Of a stretch of DNA of 64,000 nt, positions 36,835-44,633 are shown in pieces (the stretch's first letter is position 1; each line of letters opens with the position of its first letter). Under the pieces are notes generated by a model, which was not told the origin of the DNA, did not search any database, and saw only the letters and a program-made list of their open reading frames with translations. Source of the DNA: Bacteroides intestinalis DSM 17393 (lineage in GTDB: Bacteria; Bacteroidota; Bacteroidia; Bacteroidales; Bacteroidaceae); contig NZ_ABJL02000001.1 in assembly GCF_000172175.1 (NCBI RefSeq), positions 62,001-126,000 of the forward strand, written 5' to 3'. The translations under genes and the position numbers were made by a program.

Positions 36835-37593
36835 ATGAGTAAAGGTAAGTTAGCGAAGTTTGCCGATATGGCAAGTTATCCGCATGTGTTCGAATACCCC
36901 TATTCGGCAGTAGATGACGTGCCTTTTGAGATGAGAGGAAAATGGAATGAGTCGTTCTTTAAGAATGACCATCCCATTGTTTTGGAATTGGGTTGCGGAC
37001 GCGGTGAATATACAGTAGGACTGGGACGGCTATTTCCAGATAAGAACTTTATCGGAGTAGACATCAAAGGTGCCCGTATGTGGTCTGGTGCTACGGAGTC
37101 GATGCAGGCTGGCATGAAGAATGTCGCTTTCCTGCGTACGAACATCGAAATCATCGATCGTTTCTTTTCAGAAAATGAAGTGAGTGAAATCTGGTTGACC
37201 TTCTCTGATCCACAGATGAAGAAGGCCACAAAGCGTTTAACTTCCACTTATTTCATGGAGCGCTACCGTAGATTCCTGAAACCGGATGGTATCATTCATC
37301 TCAAGACAGATAGTAACTTTATGTTCACTTATACCCGTTATATGATTGAGGAGAATAGCCTTCCAGTGGATGTGATGACAGAAGATCTGTATCACTCCGG
37401 CATGGCTGATGAAATCCTTAGCATTAAAACTTATTACGAACAACAATGGTTGGATCGTGGGTTGAACATCAAGTATATCAAGTTTCATCTGCCGAAAGAA
37501 GGTGAACTGCATGAACCCGATGTAGAAATAGAGTTAGATGAATATCGCAGTTATAACCGCAGTAAGCGGAGCGGACTGCAAACTTCAAAATAA
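36835..37593 (+). CDS. trmB: tRNA (guanine-N7)-methyltransferase
   Basis: Methylates G46 in the variable loop of tRNAs using S-adenosylmethionine. The SAM site is 'VLELGCGRGEYTVGL', then 'FIGVDIKGARMWSGA', 'LRTNIEIIDRFF', the catalytic/tRNA-binding 'IWLTFSDPQMKKATKRLTS' and 'IHLKTDSNFMFTYT'. 252 residues with a basic C-terminal tail (SKRSGLQTSK). It is the last gene of the run before a repeat-bearing gap of 92 bp. Confidence 0.95.
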   Translation: MSKGKLAKFADMASYPHVFEYPYSAVDDVPFEMRGKWNESFFKNDHPIVLELGCGRGEYTVGLGRLFPDKNFIGVDIKGARMWSGATESMQAGMKNVAFLRTNIEIIDRFFSENEVSEIWLTFSDPQMKKATKRLTSTYFMERYRRFLKPDGIIHLKTDSNFMFTYTRYMIEENSLPVDVMTEDLYHSGMADEILSIKTYYEQQWLDRGLNIKYIKFHLPKEGELHEPDVEIELDEYRSYNRSKRSGLQTSK

Positions 37594-37614
37594 TACATAG
37601 TGATGAAGTGTTAG

Positions 37615-37675
37615 GGTGATAAAGTGCTGAACTGATAGTCACTTTATCACCTTACCGCTTTATCACTCTATCACA
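37615..37675. repeat. TTATCAC repeats with a perfect 12-bp stem between trmB and mrp
   Basis: ggtgataaagtg (37615-37626) and cactttatcacc (37640-37651) are exact reverse complements with a 13-nt loop. Two further copies of the core (tttatcac at 37660-37667 and ctatcac at 37669-37675) follow in direct orientation. No T run follows the stem, so it is not a standard terminator. Confidence 0.7.
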
Positions 37676-37685
37676 ACTTTAGATT

Positions 37686-38786
37686 ATGACACTTTATCCT
37701 AAACTGATTTTAGATGCACTGGCAACAGTGCGGTATCCCGGCACCGGAAAGAACCTTGTAGAAGCGGAAATGGTTGCTGATAATCTGCGTATTGAAGGCA
37801 TGAAAGTCAGTTTCTCATTGATATTTGAGAAGCCGACCGATCCTTTTATGAAGTCTGTAATAAAAGCTGCTGAAACAGCTATTCATACCTATGTATCCAA
37901 TGAGGTAGAGGTTGTTATTGCTACGGAGAGTAAGCAGGCGGCACGTCCTGAACCGGGTAAGTTATTGCCTCAGGTAAAGAATATTATCGGAATTTCTTCT
38001 GGTAAAGGTGGGGTAGGTAAATCAACGGTATCTGCCAATCTTGCAGTAGCTTTGGCAAAGTTGGGCTATAAAGTAGGTTTGCTGGATGCTGATATTTTCG
38101 GTCCGTCTATGCCGAAGATGTTTCAGGTAGAAGATGCACGTCCTTACGCAGAAAATGTAGAAGGACGTGACCTGATTGTACCGGTTGAGAAATATGGTAT
38201 AAAGCTACTTTCCATAGGTTTTTTTGTTGATCCTGACCAGGCAACTCTGTGGCGTGGTGGTATGGCGAGCAATGCTTTGAAGCAACTGATAGGTGATGCG
38301 AATTGGGGCGACCTTGATTATTTCCTTATCGACCTGCCTCCCGGTACAAGCGATATTCACTTGACAGTGGTTCAGACGCTCGCCTTGACGGGGGCTATCG
38401 TAGTCAGTACTCCGCAAGCCGTTGCATTGGCCGATGCTCGTAAAGGTATCAATATGTTTGTCAATGAAAAGGTAAATGTTCCTATTCTCGGTCTGGTAGA
38501 GAATATGGCTTGGTTTACGCCTGCCGAACTACCGGAAAATAAATATTATATTTTCGGTAAGGAAGGCGCTAAGAAGCTGGCAGAGGAAATGAATGTACCT
38601 TTATTGGGGCAAATTCCTATTGTACAAAGCATCTGCGAAAGTGGCGACAAAGGTACACCGGTAGCGCTTGATGAGAATACTGTGACAGGACGTGCTTTCC
38701 TGCAATTAGCGGCAAGTGTGGTTCGCCAGGTAGATAAGCGGAATGTGGAAATGGCACCGACGGAAGTGGTGAAGATGCAGAAATAA
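37686..38786 (+). CDS. mrp: Mrp/NBP35-family P-loop ATPase (Fe-S assembly type)
   Basis: Cytoplasmic ParA-like ATPase of the Mrp/ApbC family, associated with iron-sulfur cluster delivery. An N-terminal DUF59/MIP18 domain (about 1-80) is followed by the deviant Walker A 'SSGKGGVGKSTVSANLA' (G106-T114), 'GLLDADIFGPSMP', 'WGDLDYFLIDLPPGTSDIHLT' and 'GLVENMAWF'. The CxxC that carries the cluster in many Mrp proteins should follow 'ENMAWF', but the sequence there is TPAELPENKYYIFG with no cysteine. The whole protein has a single Cys. The family assignment is firm; an Fe-S carrier role by the standard mechanism is therefore doubtful. Confidence 0.93.
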   Translation: MTLYPKLILDALATVRYPGTGKNLVEAEMVADNLRIEGMKVSFSLIFEKPTDPFMKSVIKAAETAIHTYVSNEVEVVIATESKQAARPEPGKLLPQVKNIIGISSGKGGVGKSTVSANLAVALAKLGYKVGLLDADIFGPSMPKMFQVEDARPYAENVEGRDLIVPVEKYGIKLLSIGFFVDPDQATLWRGGMASNALKQLIGDANWGDLDYFLIDLPPGTSDIHLTVVQTLALTGAIVVSTPQAVALADARKGINMFVNEKVNVPILGLVENMAWFTPAELPENKYYIFGKEGAKKLAEEMNVPLLGQIPIVQSICESGDKGTPVALDENTVTGRAFLQLAASVVRQVDKRNVEMAPTEVVKMQK

Positions 38787-38812
38787 GAAGTATCCCTTAT
38801 ATTTATAAAAGA

Positions 38813-38854
38813 AACAGTAGACTGAGTATGGATAGCTCAATCTACTGTTTTTTT
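38813..38854 (+). terminator. Rho-independent terminator after mrp
   Basis: aacagtagactgag and ctcaatctactgtt pair with one mismatch around an 8-nt loop, followed by a run of T's (ttttttt). It lies 26 bp after the mrp stop and 15 bp before the end of the convergent thioredoxin-like gene. Confidence 0.82.
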
Positions 38855-38868
38855 ATTGGGACATGTTT

Positions 38869-40068
38869 CTATAATAATTCCGTTATGGCATCCATAATTT
38901 CTTTGTCTGTTCTTTCATTGCCATATCCCCTGATAACTTTTCTGATAATGTGGTGTTCGTCCAGTATGAAGAAGAAGGGGGCTGCATTCCCTGTTTGATA
39001 GTCTTTGATTACCTGGTCGTTTGCATTCAGAATGGTGTAATTGAGTTTTTTATTATTTGCATAAACTTGAATGGAGTGTTCCTTCCGGCTCCAGCCTTCT
39101 ATTGCTATAAGGTCGAAATCTTCATTACTGAATTTGCCTTTCAATTCTTTCAGGAAGGGAACGGCAGCCTGACAGGCACCACAACCTATTCCGGTAAAGT
39201 TGATTAGCAACACTTTGCTTTTTTGGTTGGCAAGTGATACTGGATTGCCATTGGAGTCGTTTAAAGTCCATTCCGGTGCCTGCTTGCCTGTAAGTTCGGG
39301 TGCTGAGGCGGCTTTTTTATTACCGTATCTGTATGGCTCAACAGTATACCCCTTTGGGTAATAATCAGATACATTGAAATCATTAATGGACAACTTGTTG
39401 AATTCTACGGATGTAATAGCCGTAACTGATATATCATGTGACATTTCTCTCCGTGCTTTATAAGGTAGATTGTCCGATTTACGTATCCATAGCTCATAGA
39501 TTGAAGTCGGTTCTACATAAAACGGTGGCTTCTGCATGTGATAGGCTTTTCCGAAAAATTCCACTTGTGTGTCTTCTTCAATAACCAATCTGAAAAAGTA
39601 ATCGTTACCTTTATCTTGCAAGTCAACGGTTATATTGTCCTTTGTTTGCAGAGCGTATTTGATTATGTTTTTAGTGAAGTTGTAAAAAGGTGGTCCTACT
39701 AATCTGAAAGGGAGTGGCCGGGCGGTGAAGTCGTCTTCTACAATTGCCTTGTCATCGTCGTACACTAATACTCTTTTGTGCCCATCATAGCAAAAGACCA
39801 TTTTGCCCATATCTTTCGTTTCGAAAGAAACATAACTTGCTCCAATGGTACTATCATTCGGATTATTGTATTCATTGGTATAATCAGAATGAATGAATAC
39901 CGGAACTGTATCACCAGGTTGCCAGGATTCATTAAAACTTGTGTAGCTTGCCGACTCTACCTTTTCAAGGTTATTGAGTACTTTCTGTAAGTATACCTTT
40001 GGGTCTTCCAGTGCATTGACTGTGTTGATTATAAATAAGAAGGATAATAGAACAAGTAGCTTTTTCAT
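38869..40068 (-). CDS. Secreted thioredoxin-like (TlpA/AhpC-TSA) protein
   Basis: 399 residues with a signal peptide (ending NTVNALED). The N-terminal ~250 residues form an uncharacterised beta-rich domain that resembles the LolA/outer-membrane-lipoprotein-carrier-like part of such Bacteroidetes proteins ('ESASYTSFNESWQPGDTVPVFI', 'YELWIRKSDNLPYKARREM'). The C-terminal thioredoxin fold (about 260-399) has the active site C296-G-A-C299 ('GIGCGACQAAVPF') and a Pro loop in 'GNAAPFFFILDEHH'. It probably reduces or isomerises disulfides in the envelope. It lies downstream of the BlaI/M56 pair on the same strand, separated by a large stem-loop. Confidence 0.8.
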   Translation of the reverse strand: MKKLLVLLSFLFIINTVNALEDPKVYLQKVLNNLEKVESASYTSFNESWQPGDTVPVFIHSDYTNEYNNPNDSTIGASYVSFETKDMGKMVFCYDGHKRVLVYDDDKAIVEDDFTARPLPFRLVGPPFYNFTKNIIKYALQTKDNITVDLQDKGNDYFFRLVIEEDTQVEFFGKAYHMQKPPFYVEPTSIYELWIRKSDNLPYKARREMSHDISVTAITSVEFNKLSINDFNVSDYYPKGYTVEPYRYGNKKAASAPELTGKQAPEWTLNDSNGNPVSLANQKSKVLLINFTGIGCGACQAAVPFLKELKGKFSNEDFDLIAIEGWSRKEHSIQVYANNKKLNYTILNANDQVIKDYQTGNAAPFFFILDEHHIIRKVIRGYGNERTDKEIMDAITELL

Positions 40069-40084
40069 GGTGCAAGAATTTTAT

Positions 40085-40147
40085 GATTATCTGCATCCTC
40101 CCCTTGATACCGGAATAAATGATCAGGGGGAGGACTTGCGGATAATC
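40085..40147 (-). other. Large bulged stem-loop between M56 and thioredoxin-like genes
   Basis: gattatc/gataatc (7 bp), gc/gc, cctcccc/ggggagg (7 bp) and gat/atc pair in register across 63 bp with small internal loops and a 15-nt apical loop. There is no T tract, so it is not a classical terminator. It lies in the 118-bp gap, 17 bp before the thioredoxin-like ATG on the minus strand. Confidence 0.6.
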
Positions 40148-40186
40148 TATTGTGTAAGAGAGAATTTAAACTGAATAGAGGTTACT

Positions 40187-42220
40187 TTATTGTAATCTGA
40201 AAACGATAGGGAATGTGTATTTCACGTCTACTGCTTTTCCTCTTTGCATACCCGGTTTCCATTTAGGCATGTTCGTAGTAATACGGATTGCTTCTGCATC
40301 CAAAGATGGATTTACGCCCTCGATGATTTTAGGACGTGTGACATTACCATTTTTATCGACTATCATTTGTATGACTACCCGTCCTTGTATCTTTTCCTTT
40401 TGTGCCTCTACCGGATATTTGATATTTTTGGATAAATATTGCATTAATCCATTCGTGCCACCGGGGAATGAAGGCATTTCTTCCACTACTTCAAATACTA
40501 CGTCTTCATTGACAGGCGATTCTTCCTTAGGGGCATAACCCACGACTACCATTTCATCGACTTTTTCTATAGGCTTGTAGTCTTCTTTTGGGACTGCGTC
40601 GTCATTTAAGCGGAACATAACAGGAACAGTATATTTCACCCGGACAGGTTTTCCTTTTTGCATACCGGGTTTCCATTTAGGCATTGCACTGATAACGCGC
40701 ACTGCTTCACCGTCCAATTCAGGGTCTACTTCACGGAGAATTCCTATGTTGGAGATGCTTCCATCCGTATTTACAATAAATTGTACGGTGACGCGTCCTT
40801 GTGTACCATTCTTCTGTGCATTTACCGGATATCTGATGTTTTTCGATAAGAATTCCATCATTGCTCCCATTCCGCCATTCGGAAATTCCGGCATTGTTTC
40901 CACTACCTCAAATACAGGATTGTCCGGGTCATCGGCAGGCGGATTTTGCCATTCCCTATCCATGACAATCTTCATGTTGGAGTTGTTTTCTTTGTTGACA
41001 GTGGCGGGTACCCCCATCATTTTTCCATCTTTTTTCCAAATTACTATCATTTTAGCATTCTCAAATGCTTTGAAAGAAAAATTACCGTTCTTTCCTGTGA
41101 CATACGATTGACCTTGTGGTAATTTGTAGTCGCCATCAACGAAAAACTCAGCGCCTTCCACCGCTTTTCCGTCTTTATCCACTACTACCCCTTTGTAAGT
41201 CACAAGCTTGTCTTTATCCTGTTGCGGTGCCGGTGTTTCCAGCGGTGCCGTTTCAGTAGCAACTTCCATATCCGGCGCCGTTGTATCTGACGTCAGATTA
41301 TCTTCCACAGCCTCTATGACATCTCTGGCAACTTCCTTCGTGGTGCGTGCCACGGCTTCGATGTTGCTGATAATCATAAGTAAGGCTGCCAAGGGGAGGA
41401 ACATAAGATACTTAGTTCTCCCTATTTCTCGGGTTCTCTTTTTGTTCATCATTTTGATGCGTTTTTTTAGAGGTAATACATTAAAACTGTTATAGATAGT
41501 TGCTGCAGCCTTATGGTGTGATAATCCTAACAGGTGATACTGATAGGCTTTGGAATCATGCCCGGTTTCCAGTACACGGTTGTCCGCCAGATATTCCAGA
41601 TTGGTGCGGATTTCCCGTTTCATGAGCCAGGCAAAAGGATTGAACCAGCAAAATGTACATACAATCTCACTGACAAGTACGTCAATGGAATGCCATTGGT
41701 TGGCATGAGTCTGTTCGTGGGTTAATATTTCGCTTAGTTCATCTTCTGTATGTGAAGTCGGATGAATAAAAATCCAGTGAAAGAAGGAAAAAGGTCCGCT
41801 TGCTTGCTTAAGCAAGTGTACGTTGGTATTTCCAATCTTCGTTTTCCGGCTACGGAAAGCTAGCCGAATAATGCCTGCCAGTTGTATAAGAAAACGGGCA
41901 GCTAATAGGGCTACTCCTCCCCAATAAACAAAACCAGCCGTTTGGAGCAGGATTGCTTTCCAGTCGAAGGTTGTCTTTTCCGGCGTCAGGGTAAACTCCG
42001 GCAAAACGATGTCAGCGTATAAATCTGCCATGGCAACCATAGGTTCCTGTGCCGTAATCCAAGTTTGTATATTTAGTAATGGATAGACGGCAGATACGGC
42101 AAAGAAACAGAGCAAAGCAACCCTGCGCCACGTGAAGAACGTGTCTTTATAGAAGAATAGCCGGTAAAACGCATAAAATAGCGCAATGGCTACGTTGATT
42201 TTTAGAAAATAGGCCAACAT
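40187..42220 (-). CDS. M56 (BlaR1-like) membrane metallopeptidase with two TonB C-terminal domains
   Basis: Antirepressor/sensor-type protein, 677 residues. N-terminal transmembrane helices (about 5-25, 34-50, 90-120) surround the zinc site H168-E-Q-T-H172 with the third ligand in 'EYLADNRVL' (E209). Another helix is at about 270-292 ('YLMFLPLAALLMIISNI'). The periplasmic part has a carboxypeptidase-regulatory-like beta domain (about 343-410, 'VTYKGVVVDKDGKAVEGAEFF') and then two TonB C-terminal domains (about 445-555 and 590-677), each with 'LSKNI(R/K)YPV.AQK' and 'MPKWKPGMQ.GK'. By analogy with BlaR1/MecR1 it should relieve repression by the BlaI protein encoded just upstream. The TonB tandem suggests it also senses or energises an outer-membrane receptor. 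Confidence 0.9.
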   Translation of the reverse strand: MLAYFLKINVAIALFYAFYRLFFYKDTFFTWRRVALLCFFAVSAVYPLLNIQTWITAQEPMVAMADLYADIVLPEFTLTPEKTTFDWKAILLQTAGFVYWGGVALLAARFLIQLAGIIRLAFRSRKTKIGNTNVHLLKQASGPFSFFHWIFIHPTSHTEDELSEILTHEQTHANQWHSIDVLVSEIVCTFCWFNPFAWLMKREIRTNLEYLADNRVLETGHDSKAYQYHLLGLSHHKAAATIYNSFNVLPLKKRIKMMNKKRTREIGRTKYLMFLPLAALLMIISNIEAVARTTKEVARDVIEAVEDNLTSDTTAPDMEVATETAPLETPAPQQDKDKLVTYKGVVVDKDGKAVEGAEFFVDGDYKLPQGQSYVTGKNGNFSFKAFENAKMIVIWKKDGKMMGVPATVNKENNSNMKIVMDREWQNPPADDPDNPVFEVVETMPEFPNGGMGAMMEFLSKNIRYPVNAQKNGTQGRVTVQFIVNTDGSISNIGILREVDPELDGEAVRVISAMPKWKPGMQKGKPVRVKYTVPVMFRLNDDAVPKEDYKPIEKVDEMVVVGYAPKEESPVNEDVVFEVVEEMPSFPGGTNGLMQYLSKNIKYPVEAQKEKIQGRVVIQMIVDKNGNVTRPKIIEGVNPSLDAEAIRITTNMPKWKPGMQRGKAVDVKYTFPIVFRLQ

Positions 42221-42230
42221 CTTTTGAAGT

Positions 42231-42323
42231 ATGATTTATAGTTTATGATTTATGTGTTTCTTGAATCATGAAATATTTCCCTTATTCCGGATGTTATATA
42301 TCATAAATCAAGAATCATAAATC
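42231..42323. repeat. ATGATTTAT repeats, inverted, between blaI-like and M56 genes
   Basis: Two copies of atgatttat at 42231-42256 face two copies of its complement (atcataaatc) at 42300-42323. The pair can fold across a 43-nt loop in the bicistronic mRNA. The same word recurs at 53676-53709. Confidence 0.55.
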
Positions 42324-42324
42324 T

Positions 42325-42687
42325 TCACTCTTTTCCTCTCTCAATCATATTGATGATATCTTTCAGGTCATTGGTCGAAATCTTTTGCTCTTTGGCAAAG
42401 AAAGAAACCATTTCCTTATACGAGTTTTCAAAGTAATTACGCACAAAGCCACTCATGAACGTACGTTTGTATTCGCTTTCACGGATAGCGGGTGTATATT
42501 GGTACGTATTTCCTACGCGTGCGGCTGTAACATACTGCTTGCGTTCCAGGTTCTTGACGATGGAAGCTACCGTAGTGTAGGGAGGTGCCGGTTGGGAATA
42601 TTTGGCAACAATGTCTTTTACGAAGCAACTGCCCAGTTCCCAGATGTAGATCATTGCTTCTTCTTCTTGTATTGTTAATTTTTCCAT
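42325..42687 (-). CDS. BlaI/MecI/CopY family transcriptional repressor
   Basis: 120-residue winged-helix dimeric repressor. The sequence 'LTIQEEEAMIYIWELGSCFVKDIVAKY' then 'PAPPYTTVASIVKNLERKQYVTAARVGNTYQYTPAI' is the standard BlaI DNA-binding domain, and the C-terminal helix ('SYKEMVSFFAKEQKISTNDLKDIINMIER') is the dimerisation part. ATG 42687 is used: it gives the family's usual N-terminus, whereas the longer frame up to 42789 would include its own promoter and operator. The operator-like dyad TACGAA-N3-TTCGTA at 42723-42737 overlaps its -7 box, so it is probably autoregulated. The M56 gene lies 104 bp downstream in the same operon. Confidence 0.93.
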   Translation of the reverse strand: MEKLTIQEEEAMIYIWELGSCFVKDIVAKYSQPAPPYTTVASIVKNLERKQYVTAARVGNTYQYTPAIRESEYKRTFMSGFVRNYFENSYKEMVSFFAKEQKISTNDLKDIINMIERGKE

Positions 42688-42716
42688 GGAATAAAAGTTT
42701 TTGAATGAATTCAATA

Positions 42717-42747
42717 CAAAGCTACGAAAGTTTCGTAATAAAGCAAT
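42717..42747 (-). promoter_or_regulatory. blaI promoter with overlapping BlaI-type operator
   Basis: Minus strand -7 box TAGCTTTG (42724-42717) and a -33-like ATTG (42747-42744) at 19-bp spacing. The dyad TACGAA-AGT-TTCGTA occupies 42723-42737 on the plus strand and shares its TA with the -7 box, so a bound repressor would block the promoter. Confidence 0.7.
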
Positions 42748-42914
42748 GAACAGTGAGTTAATTATTCTAAATACTGCTTTTTGAATCATGTGGATTGTAT
42801 TATTGGGCAGTTGGAGCTAAAGTATATTGTGGGTATTTCTTTGCTGTGATATGTTTTTATGGCTTTTGTATGGAAAAAGAGGAGAATATTTGCATTTACT
42901 TTGAAGAGATTGGT

Positions 42915-42922
42915 TATCTTTG
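42915..42922 (+). promoter_or_regulatory. Bacteroides promoter (TATCTTTG) for the GH109 gene
   Basis: -7 box TATCTTTG with a TTTG -33 element at 42889-42892, 22 bp upstream. The ATG is 73 bp further on. No BlaI-type dyad is present. Confidence 0.55.
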
Positions 42923-42995
42923 AGCATCAAACAAATTTGGATTTGAAATAGACTGTAGTATCGTACAGATTGATTCACTTTAAATTAAATAGAAC

Positions 42996-44546
42996 ATGAA
43001 GATTTTGAAATCATTGTTGTTGGGTATGTGTGTCGCATTATGTGCATGCACATCTCAAACTTCTACTGTGCAAACCAATGACAAGGGCACTCAGTGGGAA
43101 TGGAAGAATGGAACTATTATTGTGAAAACTCCCGAGCGTCCGGCTGGGCAGCAGAGTGTGATTGGGCTGACTGCCCCGAAGATGGAAGTCGTTAGAGTAG
43201 GATTCGTAGGACTGGGTATGCGTGGCCCCGGTGCTGTAGAGCGTTTTACCCATATTCCCGGTACGCAGATCGTGGCTCTTTGTGATTATGAACAATCACG
43301 TGCTGAGGGCTGCCAGAAGTATTTGCAGAAAGCATCTTTGCCTAAGGCAGCTGTTTATTCCGGAGAGAAAGGATACGAAGAACTTTGTAAACGCGATGAC
43401 ATAGACCTGGTTTATATTGCTACCGATTGGTTGCATCACTTCCCTGTAGCAATGTGCGCTATGGAGAACGGCAAACATGTAGCTATAGAAGTTCCTTCGG
43501 CTATGAATCTTCAGGAGTGTTGGGACTTGATCAACATGAGTGAAAAGACTCGCAAACATTGTATGATACTGGAAAACTGTTGTTATGACTGGTTTGAAAT
43601 GAATACGCTGAACATGGCACAGCAGGGAGTATTTGGTGAAGTGATTCGCGGACAAGGTGCTTACATCCATGAATTGAGCCCGTTCTGGGATCATTATTGG
43701 AAGAACGGTGAGAATGATAAACTGGGATGGCGTTTGGATTACAACAAGAAACATCGTGGTGATGTGTATGCTACTCACGGTCTTGGTCCTGTGGCGCAAG
43801 CATTTGATATTCATCGTGGCGACCGTATGGTGACGTTGGTAGCTATGGATACCAAGTCGGTTGTTGGTAAGGATCTGGTAGAAAAAAGAACCGGAGAGGA
43901 ATGTGATGATTTCCGTAACGGTGACCATACAACTACACTGATTCGTACGGCAAACGGAAAAGTTATCGAGATTCAACATAATGTGATGACACCGCAACCT
44001 TATAACCGTTTGTATCAGCTTACCGGAACCAAGGGCTTTGCCAATAAGTATCCGATTCAGGGGTATGCTCTTGATGCTAAGCAGTTGAGCGCTTCGGGAG
44101 TAGAACCGCAAGTTGACAATCTGAATACCCATAGCTTTTTGCCTAAAGAGGAAATGGAGGCGCTTGTAGAAAAGTTCCAGCATCCAATATTAAAGAAGTA
44201 TGGTGAAATGGCTAAGGAAGTAGGAGGCCATGGAGGCATGGATTTCATTATGGATAGCCGTTTGGTATATTGCTTGCAGAACGGTTTACCTTTGGATCTG
44301 GATGTATACGACTTAGCAGAATGGTGCTGTCTGGCAGAACTGGGTGAGCTTTCTATGGATAACAATTGTGCTGCTGTGGAATTTCCTGATTTTACCCGCG
44401 GCGAATGGAATGTTATAAAAGGCTATAAGTTTGCTTATGCAAGTCTTGAAGAAGAAAAAGAGACTATGGATAAAGCTAAAGCCTTTACAAGCAAATTGAA
44501 AGAAAAAGGAGCCGAAGGCTGGAAGCAGGAATCGGGTGAGAAATAA
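42996..44546 (+). CDS. GH109 family NAD-dependent glycosidase (alpha-N-acetylgalactosaminidase type)
   Basis: 516 residues. The protein is built on a Gfo/Idh/MocA dehydrogenase scaffold, but the pattern fits glycoside hydrolase family 109, which uses bound NAD in a redox-elimination mechanism. It has a lipoprotein-like signal (VALCAC, Cys near 18), the Rossmann motif 'VRVGFVGLGMRGPGAV' (about 67-82), 'ATDWLHHFP', 'HVAIEVPSAM' in place of the EKP motif, 'LENCCYDWFEM' and 'YATHGLGPVAQAFDIHRGDRM', where the His of THGLGP is a family active-site residue. Known members release alpha-GalNAc, including from A-antigen-type glycans. It is monocistronic with its own terminator. Confidence 0.9.
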   Translation: MKILKSLLLGMCVALCACTSQTSTVQTNDKGTQWEWKNGTIIVKTPERPAGQQSVIGLTAPKMEVVRVGFVGLGMRGPGAVERFTHIPGTQIVALCDYEQSRAEGCQKYLQKASLPKAAVYSGEKGYEELCKRDDIDLVYIATDWLHHFPVAMCAMENGKHVAIEVPSAMNLQECWDLINMSEKTRKHCMILENCCYDWFEMNTLNMAQQGVFGEVIRGQGAYIHELSPFWDHYWKNGENDKLGWRLDYNKKHRGDVYATHGLGPVAQAFDIHRGDRMVTLVAMDTKSVVGKDLVEKRTGEECDDFRNGDHTTTLIRTANGKVIEIQHNVMTPQPYNRLYQLTGTKGFANKYPIQGYALDAKQLSASGVEPQVDNLNTHSFLPKEEMEALVEKFQHPILKKYGEMAKEVGGHGGMDFIMDSRLVYCLQNGLPLDLDVYDLAEWCCLAELGELSMDNNCAAVEFPDFTRGEWNVIKGYKFAYASLEEEKETMDKAKAFTSKLKEKGAEGWKQESGEK

Positions 44547-44550
44547 AACG

Positions 44551-44602
44551 AATGGCACTGTTCATCATTGAATGTAAATGATGGGCAGTGCCATTTTTTT
44601 TT
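44551..44602 (+). terminator. Rho-independent terminator after the GH109 gene
   Basis: A 19-bp stem (aatggcactgttcatcatt with aatgatgggcagtgccatt, one G-T type mismatch) and a 7-nt loop, directly followed by nine T's. It starts 4 bp after the stop codon and lies between convergent genes. Confidence 0.95.
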
Positions 44603-44633
44603 AACAGGCTTCGTACCGTCCGGTACTTCTTTT

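Larger units (their letters stand above)
42688..42995. other. Divergent intergenic region, BlaI-like / GH109
   Basis: 308 bp holding the blaI promoter and operator at 42717-42747 and the GH109 promoter box at 42915-42922. Between them (about 42750-42885) I see only AT-rich sequence with no hairpin or gene. Confidence 0.6.

Noticed and set aside
37615..37651. Ordinary rho-independent terminator after trmB
   Set aside because: Good stem but no T run; the following sequence repeats the stem word instead.
42688..42789. Longer N-terminus of the BlaI-like repressor (start at 42789)
   Set aside because: The extension covers the -7 box and operator, and family members begin at MEKLT-like positions.
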